64,000 nt of DNA from Erythrobacter dokdonensis DSW-74 (GTDB lineage Bacteria > Pseudomonadota > Alphaproteobacteria > Sphingomonadales > Sphingomonadaceae), in NCBI RefSeq assembly GCF_001677335.1, contig NZ_LZYB01000002.1, positions 248,001-312,000 on the forward strand. The letters run 5' to 3'. Both the position numbers and the translations under genes were made by a program. Under the pieces are notes generated by a model. That model worked only from the letters and a program-made list of their open reading frames with translations, made no database searches and had not been told where the DNA came from. Positions 15,611 through 24,446 of the stretch are shown piece after piece; the stretch's first letter is position 1, and every line of letters begins with the position of its first letter.

Positions 15611-17482
15611 CTATTCTTTGCTAGCAGGCATCACCTTGCACAGCACCGCCTCGACCTGCACCTGCGATCCCGCGTCTACGGCCAGCCCCTCGACCACCCC
15701 GTCGAAGGGCGCGGTGAGGGCGTGCTCCATCTTCATCGCCTCGAGTACCATGAGGCGCTGGCCGGCTGTAACGGCCTGACCCTCGGCCACATCGACCGTA
15801 ATGACCTTGCCCGGCATCGGCGCGATGATTGCGCCATCGGCGGCGGAGGCTTGGCCGGTGCCGCGTGCTGCGAAGGGCCGCAAGGCGAAGGTTTCGCCCG
15901 CTTCGTTAAGCCATACGGTCTCGCCATCATTGAGTTGCAGGACTCCGGCGGCGGGCCTTGAGGCATTTCCCGACACAATCTCGCTTCCAAGCATCATCGC
16001 CACTTCGCTCCGGTCGGGCGCGTTGAGGCGGAAGCCGGGGGTCTGAACCGATGCATCGGAGGGCTGGCGGTGCAGCATCGCGTGCGCCGCCTGATCCCGC
16101 GCGGCTTGCGAAAGGGCGACCGCATCGGCCCATTCCGGGTTGCGACCGATGAGGCCGGTGTCGAGCCGGGCCGCCATGAAATCTTCCGACAGCAGGGCGC
16201 GCAGCAGGAAGGGGGCGTTGGTCCTGACCGGGAAGACGAGCTGTTCGCTGAGGCAGTCCTCCATGCGCCAGATCGCCTGTTCGCGGGTCTCGGCATGGGT
16301 GACGATCTTGGCGATCATCGGGTCATAGAAGGGCGAGATCGCATCGCCCTGTGCCACACCGGTTTCGATTCGGGCATAGCCGTCGTCGATCGCGAACATC
16401 TCGAGCGTGCCCGTGCTCGGCAGAAACCCCTTGGCGGGGTCCTCCGCATAGAGCCGGGCCTCAATCGCGTGGCCGTTGATCGACAGTTCCTCCTGCCGCT
16501 TGGGCAAAGGCTCCCCGCTTGCCACCAGCAACTGCCATTCGACCAGATCGACCCCGGTGATCTCCTCGGTGACGGGATGCTCGACCTGAAGCCGCGTGTT
16601 CATCTCCATGAAGAAGATGCGGTCGGCGCGCAGGCCTTCGCTGGCATCGGCGATGAATTCGATGGTGCCTGCGCCCTCGTAATCGACCGCCTTGGCCGCG
16701 CGCACGGCGGCGGCGCAGATCGCCTCGCGGGTGGCGGCGTCCATGCCGGGGGCGGGGGCTTCCTCGATCACCTTCTGGTGGCGGCGCTGGAGCGAGCAGT
16801 CGCGCTCGAACAGGTGGACGACACTGCCGTGGCTATCGCCGAACACCTGCACCTCGATATGGCGGGGCGAGGTGATCCACTTTTCGAGCAGCACCTCGTC
16901 ATTGCCGAAGCTGGCCTTGGCCTCACGGCGGCAGCTTTCGAGCGCGGCAGCGAAATCGGCGGGGGCATCGACCTTGCGCATCCCCTTGCCGCCGCCGCCC
17001 GCGACCGCCTTGATAAGGACGGGGTAGCCGATGGCCTCGGCCTCCTTGGTCAGCCGCTCGACCGACTGGTCCGACCCGTCATAGCCCGGCGTCACCGGCA
17101 CGCCCGCTGCGCGCATCAACTGCTTGGCCGCATCCTTCAGCCCCATCGCGCGGATGCTCGCAGGCTTGGGGCCGACCCAAATCAGGCCTGCGTCGATGAC
17201 CGCCTGCGCAAAGTCGGCATTCTCGGAAAGGAACCCATACCCGGGATGAATCGCGTCCGCGCCCGTCTGCTTGGCCGCCGCGATGATCTTCGCGCCCACC
17301 AGATAGCTTTCGGCGGCGGGCGAGGGGCCGATATGCACCGCCTCGTCGGCCTGGCGCACGTGCAGCGCCTTGGCATCGGCATCGGAATAGACCGCGACCG
17401 TCGCAATCCCCATGGCGCGGGCGGTGCGGATGATGCGGCAGGCAATCTCGCCGCGGTTGGCGATCAGGAGCTTGGTAATCAT
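15611..17482 (-). CDS. Acyl-CoA carboxylase, biotin carboxylase-BCCP (alpha) subunit
   Basis: This 623-aa protein has an N-terminal biotin carboxylase domain (MITKLLIANRGEIACRIIRTA). Its ATP-grasp loop is GGGGKGMRKV and the core is EKWITSPRHIEVQVFGD, RDCSLQRRHQKVIEEAPAPG and EMNTRLQVEHPVTEEITGVDLVEWQ. The C-terminal biotin carrier domain has the lysine at about residue 584 in EAMKMEHAL. The alpha/beta gene pair and the fused BC-BCCP layout are typical of propionyl/methylcrotonyl-type carboxylases rather than the split acetyl-CoA carboxylase. It is the first gene of a two-gene transcription unit, separated from the beta subunit by a repeat. Confidence 0.92.
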   Translation of the reverse strand: MITKLLIANRGEIACRIIRTARAMGIATVAVYSDADAKALHVRQADEAVHIGPSPAAESYLVGAKIIAAAKQTGADAIHPGYGFLSENADFAQAVIDAGLIWVGPKPASIRAMGLKDAAKQLMRAAGVPVTPGYDGSDQSVERLTKEAEAIGYPVLIKAVAGGGGKGMRKVDAPADFAAALESCRREAKASFGNDEVLLEKWITSPRHIEVQVFGDSHGSVVHLFERDCSLQRRHQKVIEEAPAPGMDAATREAICAAAVRAAKAVDYEGAGTIEFIADASEGLRADRIFFMEMNTRLQVEHPVTEEITGVDLVEWQLLVASGEPLPKRQEELSINGHAIEARLYAEDPAKGFLPSTGTLEMFAIDDGYARIETGVAQGDAISPFYDPMIAKIVTHAETREQAIWRMEDCLSEQLVFPVRTNAPFLLRALLSEDFMAARLDTGLIGRNPEWADAVALSQAARDQAAHAMLHRQPSDASVQTPGFRLNAPDRSEVAMMLGSEIVSGNASRPAAGVLQLNDGETVWLNEAGETFALRPFAARGTGQASAADGAIIAPMPGKVITVDVAEGQAVTAGQRLMVLEAMKMEHALTAPFDGVVEGLAVDAGSQVQVEAVLCKVMPASKE

Positions 17483-17520
17483 GGCCGAGGGTTAGCCCGG
17501 CTTGGTTGCAAAAGAAACCA

Positions 17521-17602
17521 CGTCTTCCCGGCCCCTGAGCCGGAACCCCGCTTCCTTCGTGCCCGCTCAGAACAAGTGGGGCCCCGGATCAAGTCCGGGG
17601 CG
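17521..17602. repeat. Intergenic repeat overlapping the 3' end of crtB
   Basis: A REP-like element contains a perfect hairpin GCCCCGGA-TCAAG-TCCGGGGC (17581-17601) and a second CGGCCCC...GAGCCGG hairpin-like part. The crtB stop codon (17589-17591) lies in the loop of the first hairpin, so the element supplies the last codons and the stop of crtB. Confidence 0.65.
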
Positions 17603-18566
17603 GCGGAGTGGGCGCGGAAGCGGGCCGATAATCCGCGATCCCCCAGTCGATCCCGCCCGGCGGCATCTTCTCACGGTTGATCACCGCCGACAGGAAAGCG
17701 CGCACGCCGTAGAGCGCCTTTTCGCCGCGCGGCACGTAGGTGCGGCTGTTCCACGCCTCGGCCCCGCGCTTCCTGACCTTGCGCCCGATTGCGCCATAGA
17801 TGCGCGCCGCCGAAAGCACCGCCCAGCGGCTGCGGAAGGGGAGCTTGGCCGCGCCCACCCGGGCCGCGGCCTCGTGCTTTTCGACCAGCGCCACCAGCCG
17901 GGCGGCCATTGCGGCGAGTTCTGCGCGGTGGTGCGGCTTGGTGTGCTGGCCGGGCTCGATGTCCTCCTCCGCCAGCCACTCCATCGGCAGGTAGCACCGC
18001 CCCGCCGCGTCATCCTCGACGATGTCGCGCGCGATGTTGGAAAGCTGGAAGGCAAGGCCGAGATCATTGGCCCGGTCAAGCGTCTCCTGATCCTCGGGCG
18101 AGACGCCCATCACCACTGCCATCATCACGCCGACCGCGCCCGCGACATGGTAGCAATAGCGCAGCATGTCGGCCTCGGTGCGCGGGCGCCAGTCCTCGGC
18201 GTCGAGCTGGAACCCGGCGATCACATCCTCGGCCATCTGCTCGGTGAGGCCCACCTCGGCGGCGACCACGCCGAGGGCGTCGAAGGCCGGATCGCCTGTC
18301 GGCTGCCCTGCAAAGGCTAGGGCGGTCAACCGGCGGATATGCGCCAGCCGCTCGGCAAGGTCGGACTGGTCACCCAGTTCCCCGCCCATATCCTGATTGT
18401 CGGCAATGTCGTCCGCGCGGCGGCACCAGGCGTAAAGCAGCCAGGCCCGCTCGCGGGTCTCGCGGTCGAACAGGCGTGCGGCGGCGGAAAAGCTCTGCGA
18501 GCCCTTCTTGATCGACAGCCGGGCATGCTCGACCAACGCGGCGCGGGTTGCTGCATCGACCGCCAT
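17589..18566 (-). CDS. crtB: Phytoene synthase
   Basis: This 325-aa enzyme condenses two geranylgeranyl diphosphates to phytoene, the first carotenoid step. The two Asp-rich Mg2+-diphosphate sites are present: RRADDIAD (residues 49-56) and QLSNIARDIVEDDAAGRCYLP (about 174-194). It is the last gene of the leftward operon crtY-crtI-hyp-LOG-crtB and starts 10 bases after the LOG gene. The Pro-rich tail (APTPPPRT) is partly encoded by an intergenic repeat. Confidence 0.93.
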   Translation of the reverse strand: MAVDAATRAALVEHARLSIKKGSQSFSAAARLFDRETRERAWLLYAWCRRADDIADNQDMGGELGDQSDLAERLAHIRRLTALAFAGQPTGDPAFDALGVVAAEVGLTEQMAEDVIAGFQLDAEDWRPRTEADMLRYCYHVAGAVGVMMAVVMGVSPEDQETLDRANDLGLAFQLSNIARDIVEDDAAGRCYLPMEWLAEEDIEPGQHTKPHHRAELAAMAARLVALVEKHEAAARVGAAKLPFRSRWAVLSAARIYGAIGRKVRKRGAEAWNSRTYVPRGEKALYGVRAFLSAVINREKMPPGGIDWGIADYRPASAPTPPPRT

Positions 18567-18576
18567 AGCGCCGACC

Positions 18577-19158
18577 TTACAGCTCCTCGGCCTTCATGCG
18601 GAAGATCGGGGTGTGGGGCTGGTAGGCTTCCATCTTGGCGAGCAGTTCGTGGATCGAGGTCGCTGCGATCAGGATGTTCTGGTGCGCAGGCCGGACAAAT
18701 CCGACCGCCGCCATCTTCGCGTTGAAGGCCAGCAGATCGTCGTAAAAGCCGAAAGCGTTGAGGATGCCGACCGGATCGGAGTGGTATCCCAGCTGCGACC
18801 AGCTCATCGCCTCCCACAGCTCGTCCATGGTGCCGACCCCGCCGGGAAGGGTGATGAAGCCGTCGGAGAGGTCGGTGAACTTCTGCTTGCGCTCGTGCAT
18901 TCCGCTCACGGAGATCAGCTCGTCGCAATCATGGTTGGCGACTTCGGCCTTGACCAGCGCCTCGGGAATGATGCCGATGACCTCGCCCCCGTTGTCCTTC
19001 GCGCCCTTTGCGACCGCGCCCATGAGGCCCAGCTTCCCCCCGCCATAGACGAGCCCGATGCCCCGAGCTGCCAATTCGGCGCCAACATCATAGGCAAGTT
19101 GGATATAGCGCGGATCCTCCGGCGAAGCAGAGCCGCAATAGACGGCGAGACGTTTCAT
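18577..19158 (-). CDS. LOG-family protein (TIGR00730 type, lysine-decarboxylase-like fold)
   Basis: This 193-aa Rossmann-fold protein has the LOG signature PGGVGTMDE (105-113) and the upstream GLVYGGGKLGLMG. LOG enzymes release cytokinin bases or other nucleobases from nucleoside 5'-monophosphates; many bacterial members probably act in nucleotide clean-up. ATG 19158 overlaps the preceding stop as ATGA. Its position between crtI and crtB, coupled to both neighbours, is unusual for this family and no carotenoid role is known to me. Confidence 0.88.
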   Translation of the reverse strand: MKRLAVYCGSASPEDPRYIQLAYDVGAELAARGIGLVYGGGKLGLMGAVAKGAKDNGGEVIGIIPEALVKAEVANHDCDELISVSGMHERKQKFTDLSDGFITLPGGVGTMDELWEAMSWSQLGYHSDPVGILNAFGFYDDLLAFNAKMAAVGFVRPAHQNILIAATSIHELLAKMEAYQPHTPIFRMKAEEL

Positions 19159-19580
19159 GGAGCCCAATCTTCTCCGCAAACAGCGCGCATCATTGATCGG
19201 ACCTCAGCCGTTTCAATTTCAGGTATTGATCGGAAACTTGGCCGGGGCGCATGACCCACCCATGGTTCAGCACGTTTTCCATTCGCAGCTTCGTCCATTT
19301 GCGCCAATTGATTGGTACTGCAATCGACAGCCCAAGCGGCGTCCACAAAGGCATACCATTTGCTCAACCAGTGGTCATTGCTGGGTATCTGCCGCAATAC
19401 GATTTTTGGATACTCAACGCCATCAATGCTGGCCTTATCAATGGCGTTCTTGTCCCACCATACCTTGCCGGATTCTTCCTCCCCTAACGGTTGCCAGTCG
19501 TGCTCGTGCGTGGGATCGACGAGAGGTGAGAGGCCAAATTGCGCGGGAGGGGATGCAGCAAGAAGAAGTGCGCCGATCAC
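19155..19580 (-). CDS. Small secreted protein in the carotenoid operon
   Basis: This 141-aa protein starts with GTG at 19580, overlapping the crtI stop (GTGA), and ends overlapping the LOG start (ATGA). The first about 14 residues are hydrophobic (MIGALLLAASPPAQF) and suggest a short signal. The body has a W...YYD-like layout (DWQPLGEEESGKVWWDKNAI, IVLRQIP, AVDCSTNQLAQMDEA) that resembles surface-adhesin E-type domains; this is a weak match by eye. Two cysteines (in AVDCS and AVCGE) could pair. Function is unknown; the tight coupling indicates a true gene. Confidence 0.7.
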   Translation of the reverse strand: MIGALLLAASPPAQFGLSPLVDPTHEHDWQPLGEEESGKVWWDKNAIDKASIDGVEYPKIVLRQIPSNDHWLSKWYAFVDAAWAVDCSTNQLAQMDEAANGKRAEPWVGHAPRPSFRSIPEIETAEVRSMMRAVCGEDWAP

Positions 19581-21142
19581 ACCGCCCCCTTAACCGCCAG
19601 ATCCTCCAGCATCAGCCCCGCGGTCGCCTTGGCGCTCCCGACCACGCCCGGGATCCCCGCGCCCGGGTGGGTGCCCGCGCCGACGAGATAGTAGTTGTCG
19701 ATCACGTCATCGCGGTTGTGGCCGCGCAGCCAGGCGCTTTGCCACAGCACGGGTTCAAGGCTGAAGGCGCTGCCCATATGGGCGTTCAAGTCGGCCTTGA
19801 AGTCGGTGGGCGCGTAGCTGAACTTGGTCACGATCCGGTCGTGAATATCGGGGATCAACCGGCGGCCGAGCTCGTCGAGGATCATCTTTTCGAGCTTGGG
19901 CGCAACCTCGTCCCAGTCCAGCGGCATCTTGCCCATGTGGCTGACGGGCACGAGCGCGTAGAAGGTGCTCTTGCCCTCGGGCGCCATGCCGGGATCGGTG
20001 ACGGTAGGGTGATGCAGATAGATCGCGAAATCCTCCGGCACCACGCCGTTCTTGTAGATGTCGTCGAGCAGGCCCTTGTAGCGCTTGGCGAACAAAATCA
20101 TGTGGTGCGGGATGCCGGGCCAGGTGCCCTCCAGCCCGAAATGCACCACGAAGAGCGACGGACTGAAGCTCTTGCGGCCCAGCGACTTCGCCATCTGCTT
20201 GCCGCGCGCGCTGCCCGAGAGCAGGTCCTTGTAGGAATGCATGATATCGGCGTTGCTCGCCACCGCATCGAAGCGCTGCTTGAAGCCGCTCTTGGTCTCC
20301 ACCTCGGTCGCCTTGGTGCCGAGCGTGTGCACCTGCACCACCGGATCGCCGACACGCATCGTGCCGCCAAGGCGCTCGAAGTGGCGCACCATCCCTGCAA
20401 TCAGCCGGTTGGTGCCGCCGCGCGCCCACCATACGCCGCCGTCCTTTTCCAGCTTGTGGATCAGGGCGTAGATCGACGAGGTGTTCATCGGGTTGCCGCC
20501 GACCAGAAGCGTGTGGAAGCTCAGCGCCTCGCGCAGTTTCTCGTTCTGGACATAGCTCGACACCATGCCGTAAACACTCCGCCACGCCTGTTCCTTGATC
20601 AGGGCAGGGGCGGCCTTCAGCATCGACTTGAAGTCGAGGAAGGGCTTGGTGCCGAGCTTCAGGTAGCCTTCCTTATAGACCCGTTCCGAATATTCGAGGA
20701 AGCGCGCATAGCCCGCCACGTCCGCCGGATTGAGCTTGGCGATCTCGGCGTTGAGGCTTTCCTCGTCGTTCGAATAGTCGAAATTGGTGCCGTCGGGCCA
20801 GTTGAGGCGGTAGAAGGGCATCACCTTCATCAATTCGACATCTTCGGAAATGTCGTGGCCGGTCAGCGCCCAGAGTTCCTCAAGGCAAGGGGGGTCGGTG
20901 ATCACGGTCGGCCCGGCGTCGAAGGTGAAGCCGTCCTTTTCCCAGAAATAGGCTCGCCCGCCGGGCTTGTCGCGGCTTTCGATGACGGTCGTGGCGATCC
21001 CGGCCGATTGCAGCCGGATGGCCAGCGCCATGCCGCCAAAGCCCGATCCGATCACGCAGGCGCTGCGGCCTGCATAGCGTTCGGCGAGGGCGGGGTTCAC
21101 TCCCTTGTGGCCCGAGAGGTTGAGCTTCGCATCGGCGTTCAT
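19577..21142 (-). CDS. crtI: Phytoene desaturase (CrtI type)
   Basis: This 521-aa FAD-dependent desaturase converts phytoene to lycopene or neurosporene. The dinucleotide fold is near residues 29-50 (CVIGSGFGGMALAIRLQSAG), followed by ESRDKPGGRAYFWEKDGFTFDAGPTVITDP. The C-terminal CrtI signature is NYYLVGAGTHPGAGIPGVVGSAKATAGLML. It overlaps crtY by ATGA (21139-21142) and the following small gene by GTGA, so the operon is translationally coupled throughout. Confidence 0.95.
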   Translation of the reverse strand: MNADAKLNLSGHKGVNPALAERYAGRSACVIGSGFGGMALAIRLQSAGIATTVIESRDKPGGRAYFWEKDGFTFDAGPTVITDPPCLEELWALTGHDISEDVELMKVMPFYRLNWPDGTNFDYSNDEESLNAEIAKLNPADVAGYARFLEYSERVYKEGYLKLGTKPFLDFKSMLKAAPALIKEQAWRSVYGMVSSYVQNEKLREALSFHTLLVGGNPMNTSSIYALIHKLEKDGGVWWARGGTNRLIAGMVRHFERLGGTMRVGDPVVQVHTLGTKATEVETKSGFKQRFDAVASNADIMHSYKDLLSGSARGKQMAKSLGRKSFSPSLFVVHFGLEGTWPGIPHHMILFAKRYKGLLDDIYKNGVVPEDFAIYLHHPTVTDPGMAPEGKSTFYALVPVSHMGKMPLDWDEVAPKLEKMILDELGRRLIPDIHDRIVTKFSYAPTDFKADLNAHMGSAFSLEPVLWQSAWLRGHNRDDVIDNYYLVGAGTHPGAGIPGVVGSAKATAGLMLEDLAVKGAV

Positions 21143-22401
21143 GCCGGGGTCTCCGTGTTGAGAGGCTTGGTGTCGAGAGGTTTTCCTGAAGAAAACAGCG
21201 CGCGGATTGCGCGCGGGATAGGTACGGGCGGCTTGCCGCTAAGGATGCGCAGCCGGTCCGGCCAGGTCGAGCGCCCGGCGTAGAAGCGTTCGACCAGCCG
21301 GCCGCGCAAGGCATAGAAATGTTCGAACACCACCACCCGCTTGTCCGGCTTGGCGGCCTCGAACAGCATGCGGCTGAGCATCCGGTAATAACCGGTCGCG
21401 CGCCAGTGGCGCTTGGCGCGGCGTTCGCAGAAGGCGGCGAGTTCGTTGCCCGAAACGCCCGGGCGGGTGGCAATCAGCCGCGCGATCGCCAGTGCGTTGT
21501 CGGCGGCAAAGGGCAGGGTGTAGCTGGTGAGCGGATGCGAGAAGCCTCCGCGCGCGCCTGCCAGTGCGACACCGGGTATCGCGATCTCGGCCAGCGCGGC
21601 GCGGAAATTTCCGCCGGAGACGACGGGAAGAATGCCCGCTTCCTGATCGATCACCTCGCCCTTCCAGCCCTTGGCCCGTGCATAGGCGGCAACCCGGCCT
21701 TTCAGCACTTCGGCGTCCATCTTCGGCTGGTCGGCATAATAGGTGTCTTCGACAAAGACCTCGGTCGGCGACAGCGGCAGGACATAGACAAAGCGGTAGG
21801 CGGCCTCGTTGCCATACGGCGCGCTCTGTTCGACGCTGGCATCCATGATCACGGGGCGAGTGAGGCCATGCGGTTCCTCGCAAGCGAAATGCTGGCCGAG
21901 AAATACCTGCCAGCCGCCCGCCAGATGCCGGGAGGCACGGAACGGACGACAGTCGATTACCCGCCGCGCGTCAATCCGCCTGCCATCGGCCAGCGTCACG
22001 CCGTCGGCATCGAGCTGCGCGGCCTTGGTCTCCAGCATCACCTGCTCGCGCGGCAGTTCGGCCATCAGCCGCGCGTGGAATTCGGCGCTGGCGAGCGAGC
22101 GGTAGGAGGTCGGCAGGGTGCGCCCGAGGCCTGGGAAGGTGATGTCATAGCCTTCGTCCCAGCCGTTGAGGTCGAAGCCCGCCATCAGGGCGCGCGCCTG
22201 CGGGGCAAGATCGGTCTCGAACCAGCTCCAGCGGTGATGCCCGCCCAGCGTGCGTCCGGCCTCGATCAGCAGGAAGCGGCAATCGGGAGCATGGCGATGC
22301 AGCGCCAGCGCGATCAGCCCGCCCGCAAGCCCTCCGCCGACGATGACGATATCGTGCGGAGCCATGCTGTCTGGGGCGGGATGGTGCAGTGAATCATTCA
22401 T
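21139..22401 (-). CDS. crtY: Lycopene beta-cyclase
   Basis: This 420-aa bacterial CrtY-type cyclase adds beta-ionone rings to lycopene. Seen are the FAD fold DIVIVGGGLAGGLIALALH (about 17-35), GHHRWSWFE, the cyclase motif QHFACEEPHGLTRPVIMDAS, the YVLPLSPTEVFVEDTYYAD segment, and ARGGFSHPLTSYTLPFA near the C-terminus. It is the first gene of the operon, divergent from the MipA/OmpV gene; the shared 174-base intergenic region contains a 12-bp palindrome. Confidence 0.93.
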   Translation of the reverse strand: MNDSLHHPAPDSMAPHDIVIVGGGLAGGLIALALHRHAPDCRFLLIEAGRTLGGHHRWSWFETDLAPQARALMAGFDLNGWDEGYDITFPGLGRTLPTSYRSLASAEFHARLMAELPREQVMLETKAAQLDADGVTLADGRRIDARRVIDCRPFRASRHLAGGWQVFLGQHFACEEPHGLTRPVIMDASVEQSAPYGNEAAYRFVYVLPLSPTEVFVEDTYYADQPKMDAEVLKGRVAAYARAKGWKGEVIDQEAGILPVVSGGNFRAALAEIAIPGVALAGARGGFSHPLTSYTLPFAADNALAIARLIATRPGVSGNELAAFCERRAKRHWRATGYYRMLSRMLFEAAKPDKRVVVFEHFYALRGRLVERFYAGRSTWPDRLRILSGKPPVPIPRAIRALFSSGKPLDTKPLNTETPA

Positions 22402-22468
22402 GCGCGTTCAGCCCTAGGCGAGCCCGGCCCGAACGGCAATGTTGCGCCGTAACCCAAACAGCGAAAGC

Positions 22469-22480
22469 ATGTTGCAACAT
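22469..22480. promoter_or_regulatory. Perfect palindrome between crtY and the MipA/OmpV gene
   Basis: ATGTTGCAACAT is a perfect 12-bp palindrome, 68 bases upstream of crtY and 96 bases upstream of the divergent gene. A partial copy, AATGTTGCGCC, lies at 22438-22448. It could be an operator for either gene; no regulator can be named. Confidence 0.35.
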
Positions 22481-22575
22481 CACCTTCGGGAACATAAGGG
22501 CCGCCTCGCGGCTTTTGAGACAGGTTCGCATCAAGCCGCAAGCCCCGATAGGCCAACCCCGCAAAGGATCGCACC

Positions 22576-23604
22576 GTGAAGCCCTTCATCAAGCCCATGT
22601 CCGTCGTGTCCCCGATTGCCCCTTGCGTCGGTGCACTATTGCTCGGGGCATCCCCCGCGCTGGCCGGCGAGACGGAGGCTGAGGACAGCCTTGCGGCCGA
22701 TGCTGCTGCAGCTGCGACCGGTGCAGAGGCGTCCACGGCGACAGTGCAATCCGGGCAGGCTCAGGGTGGGCCTCAGGGCCAACAGGCCGGCGCGCCCGCC
22801 GGGATGCCGCCGGGCGGCCCGCCGTTCAAGACCGTGTTCGACAAGAACTGGATCACCGTCGGGCTGGGCGCCGGCCTCGTGCCGACCTATGCCGGTTCGG
22901 ACAATTTCCAGTTTTTCCCGCTGCCGCTCGTCGTGGGCCGGGTCGGCGGGGTCGGTATCCGCCCTTCCGCAGCTGGTCTGACGCTCGATTTCCTCTCGCC
23001 GCAACCCACCCTCGTATCGCGCAAGAAGAAGCCGACGGTCTCGCTCGGCCCGACCTTCCGGTTCCGCAACGACCGCGCGGTGGACAGCGGCGATGACGTT
23101 GTGAATGCCGCCGGCCGTCTCGACAATGCGCTGGAAGTCGGCGTCAACGCCGGCCTCAGCTTTCCCGGCGTGTTCAACCGTCTCGATTCGCTCACGGTGT
23201 CGGCCAATGTCCGCTGGGACGTGCTGGGCGCGCACGAGGGCCGGGTAATCGAGCCCGGCGTCACCTATGCCACCCCGATCGGTCGCGGGATGCTGGTGCA
23301 GGTCGGCGCGACGGCAGAGTTCATCGACGACAATTTCGCCGATTACTACTTCTCCGTCTCACCGGCCCAGAGCGCGGCGAGCGGCCTGCCGGTATTCTCC
23401 GCAGACGGCGGGCTCAACCGCATCGGTACGCTGGCGATCGTGACCGTCGATCTGGACGGCAACGCGCTCAATGGCGGGCTCAACGTCTATGGCCTGACCG
23501 GCTATTCGCGGATGCTGGGCGACGGGGCGGACAATCCCTACACCGCCTTGCGCGGCGATCCCAACCAGTTCCTGGTGGGGCTGGGGCTGGGTTACACGTT
23601 CTGA
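22576..23604 (+). CDS. MipA/OmpV-family outer-membrane protein
   Basis: This 342-aa protein has a signal peptide (...LLLGASPALA) and an Ala/Gly/Gln-rich disordered linker (about 33-85). The MipA/OmpV barrel begins with WITVGLGAGLVPTYAGSDNFQFFPLPLV and ends ...LGLGYTF. MipA-type proteins act as murein-hydrolase scaffolds in E. coli; the role elsewhere is often unclear. The start is GTG at 22576 after AAAGGATC; the internal ATG at 22597 is an alternative. It is divergent from the carotenoid operon. Confidence 0.85.
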   Translation: MKPFIKPMSVVSPIAPCVGALLLGASPALAGETEAEDSLAADAAAAATGAEASTATVQSGQAQGGPQGQQAGAPAGMPPGGPPFKTVFDKNWITVGLGAGLVPTYAGSDNFQFFPLPLVVGRVGGVGIRPSAAGLTLDFLSPQPTLVSRKKKPTVSLGPTFRFRNDRAVDSGDDVVNAAGRLDNALEVGVNAGLSFPGVFNRLDSLTVSANVRWDVLGAHEGRVIEPGVTYATPIGRGMLVQVGATAEFIDDNFADYYFSVSPAQSAASGLPVFSADGGLNRIGTLAIVTVDLDGNALNGGLNVYGLTGYSRMLGDGADNPYTALRGDPNQFLVGLGLGYTF

Positions 23605-23620
23605 TCTCGCGCGGTGCGCG

Positions 23621-24364
23621 TCACTGTGCACCGAAGCGTCGATTGAACACGTCCTCGATCACCGCCACCACCGCGGCGTCCTCCTCCGCGGTGAGCGGCT
23701 CGTTCTCCATCTGCACCCGCAGTTCCTGCACGCCCTTGCCGATCAGCGAGATCTTGAGCAGCGCAGGATTGGCCATCGCCATCTCGCCCAGTGTCGTCAT
23801 GTCCTCGGGCGTGAGCGCCGATAGCGCCGCACCGGTTGCCTGACTGATATCCGCCTCCACCTGCTCGCGGGTGACGGGCCCGTCCTCCGCCAGGTTGGAC
23901 AGTGTGGCATCGGGCGAATAATTGCGCGCAAGACCGCCCATCAGCTTGCGCCCGATGTCCGAACGGTAGAAGGCCGCGATGCTGCCCGCCTCGGCCGCGG
24001 TAAGGTGACGGGCGAAAAGGGCTAGCGTTGCAGGGCGGTAAAGCTGCCGCACCCGCTTTGACTGGGCCACGAAGATCGGGCGCAATCCGGCCGTAACCTC
24101 CGCGATCAGGCCCGGGCTCCGGGCTTCGGCTCCGGCGAATTCGGGCGTGGCCGCGAATTGGCGGGCAAGAGCCTGGAGCGCGCTGTCGGCCATCTGTTCC
24201 TGATCGACCGATTCCTGCATGGCGCTGTAGAGATCGGCATAGGCGGCGTCCGGCGCCTCGCCTGCCTCCGCCGCTGCCGGACCGGCCGCGGCAAACGATG
24301 ACAGCGGCACCAGCGCCAATGCAAGCGCGGCACAGGTATGGCGAAGCAGCTGTATTCCTCTCAT
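23621..24364 (-). CDS. DUF2059-like periplasmic protein
   Basis: This 247-aa protein has a signal peptide (MRGIQLLRHTCAALALALVPLSSFAAA) and an all-helical body. The DUF2059-type hallmark AGSIAAFYRSDIGRKLM is near residue 125. Function of this family is unknown. ATG 24364 follows GGACAGG; the frame continues upstream without similarity. It is convergent with the MipA/OmpV gene and follows another secreted-protein gene on the same strand, so the two may be co-transcribed. Confidence 0.7.
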   Translation of the reverse strand: MRGIQLLRHTCAALALALVPLSSFAAAGPAAAEAGEAPDAAYADLYSAMQESVDQEQMADSALQALARQFAATPEFAGAEARSPGLIAEVTAGLRPIFVAQSKRVRQLYRPATLALFARHLTAAEAGSIAAFYRSDIGRKLMGGLARNYSPDATLSNLAEDGPVTREQVEADISQATGAALSALTPEDMTTLGEMAMANPALLKISLIGKGVQELRVQMENEPLTAEEDAAVVAVIEDVFNRRFGAQ

Positions 24365-24446
24365 GGCCTGTCCCCGCAAGATCGTGGCAGCGCAAGCATA
24401 GCCGCGCCACGCCCCGTGCCAAGGCCCGGCTCTCGCGCTTGCCGCG

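Noticed and set aside
16070..17680. 536-codon open frame on the plus strand across the carboxylase alpha subunit
   Set aside because: It is antisense to a clear biotin carboxylase gene, has no family similarity and is explained by high GC in the third codon position.
19157..21283. 708-codon open frame antisense to crtI
   Set aside because: The composition (His/Gln/Arg/Val-rich) is that of reversed coding DNA; crtI on the minus strand is certain.
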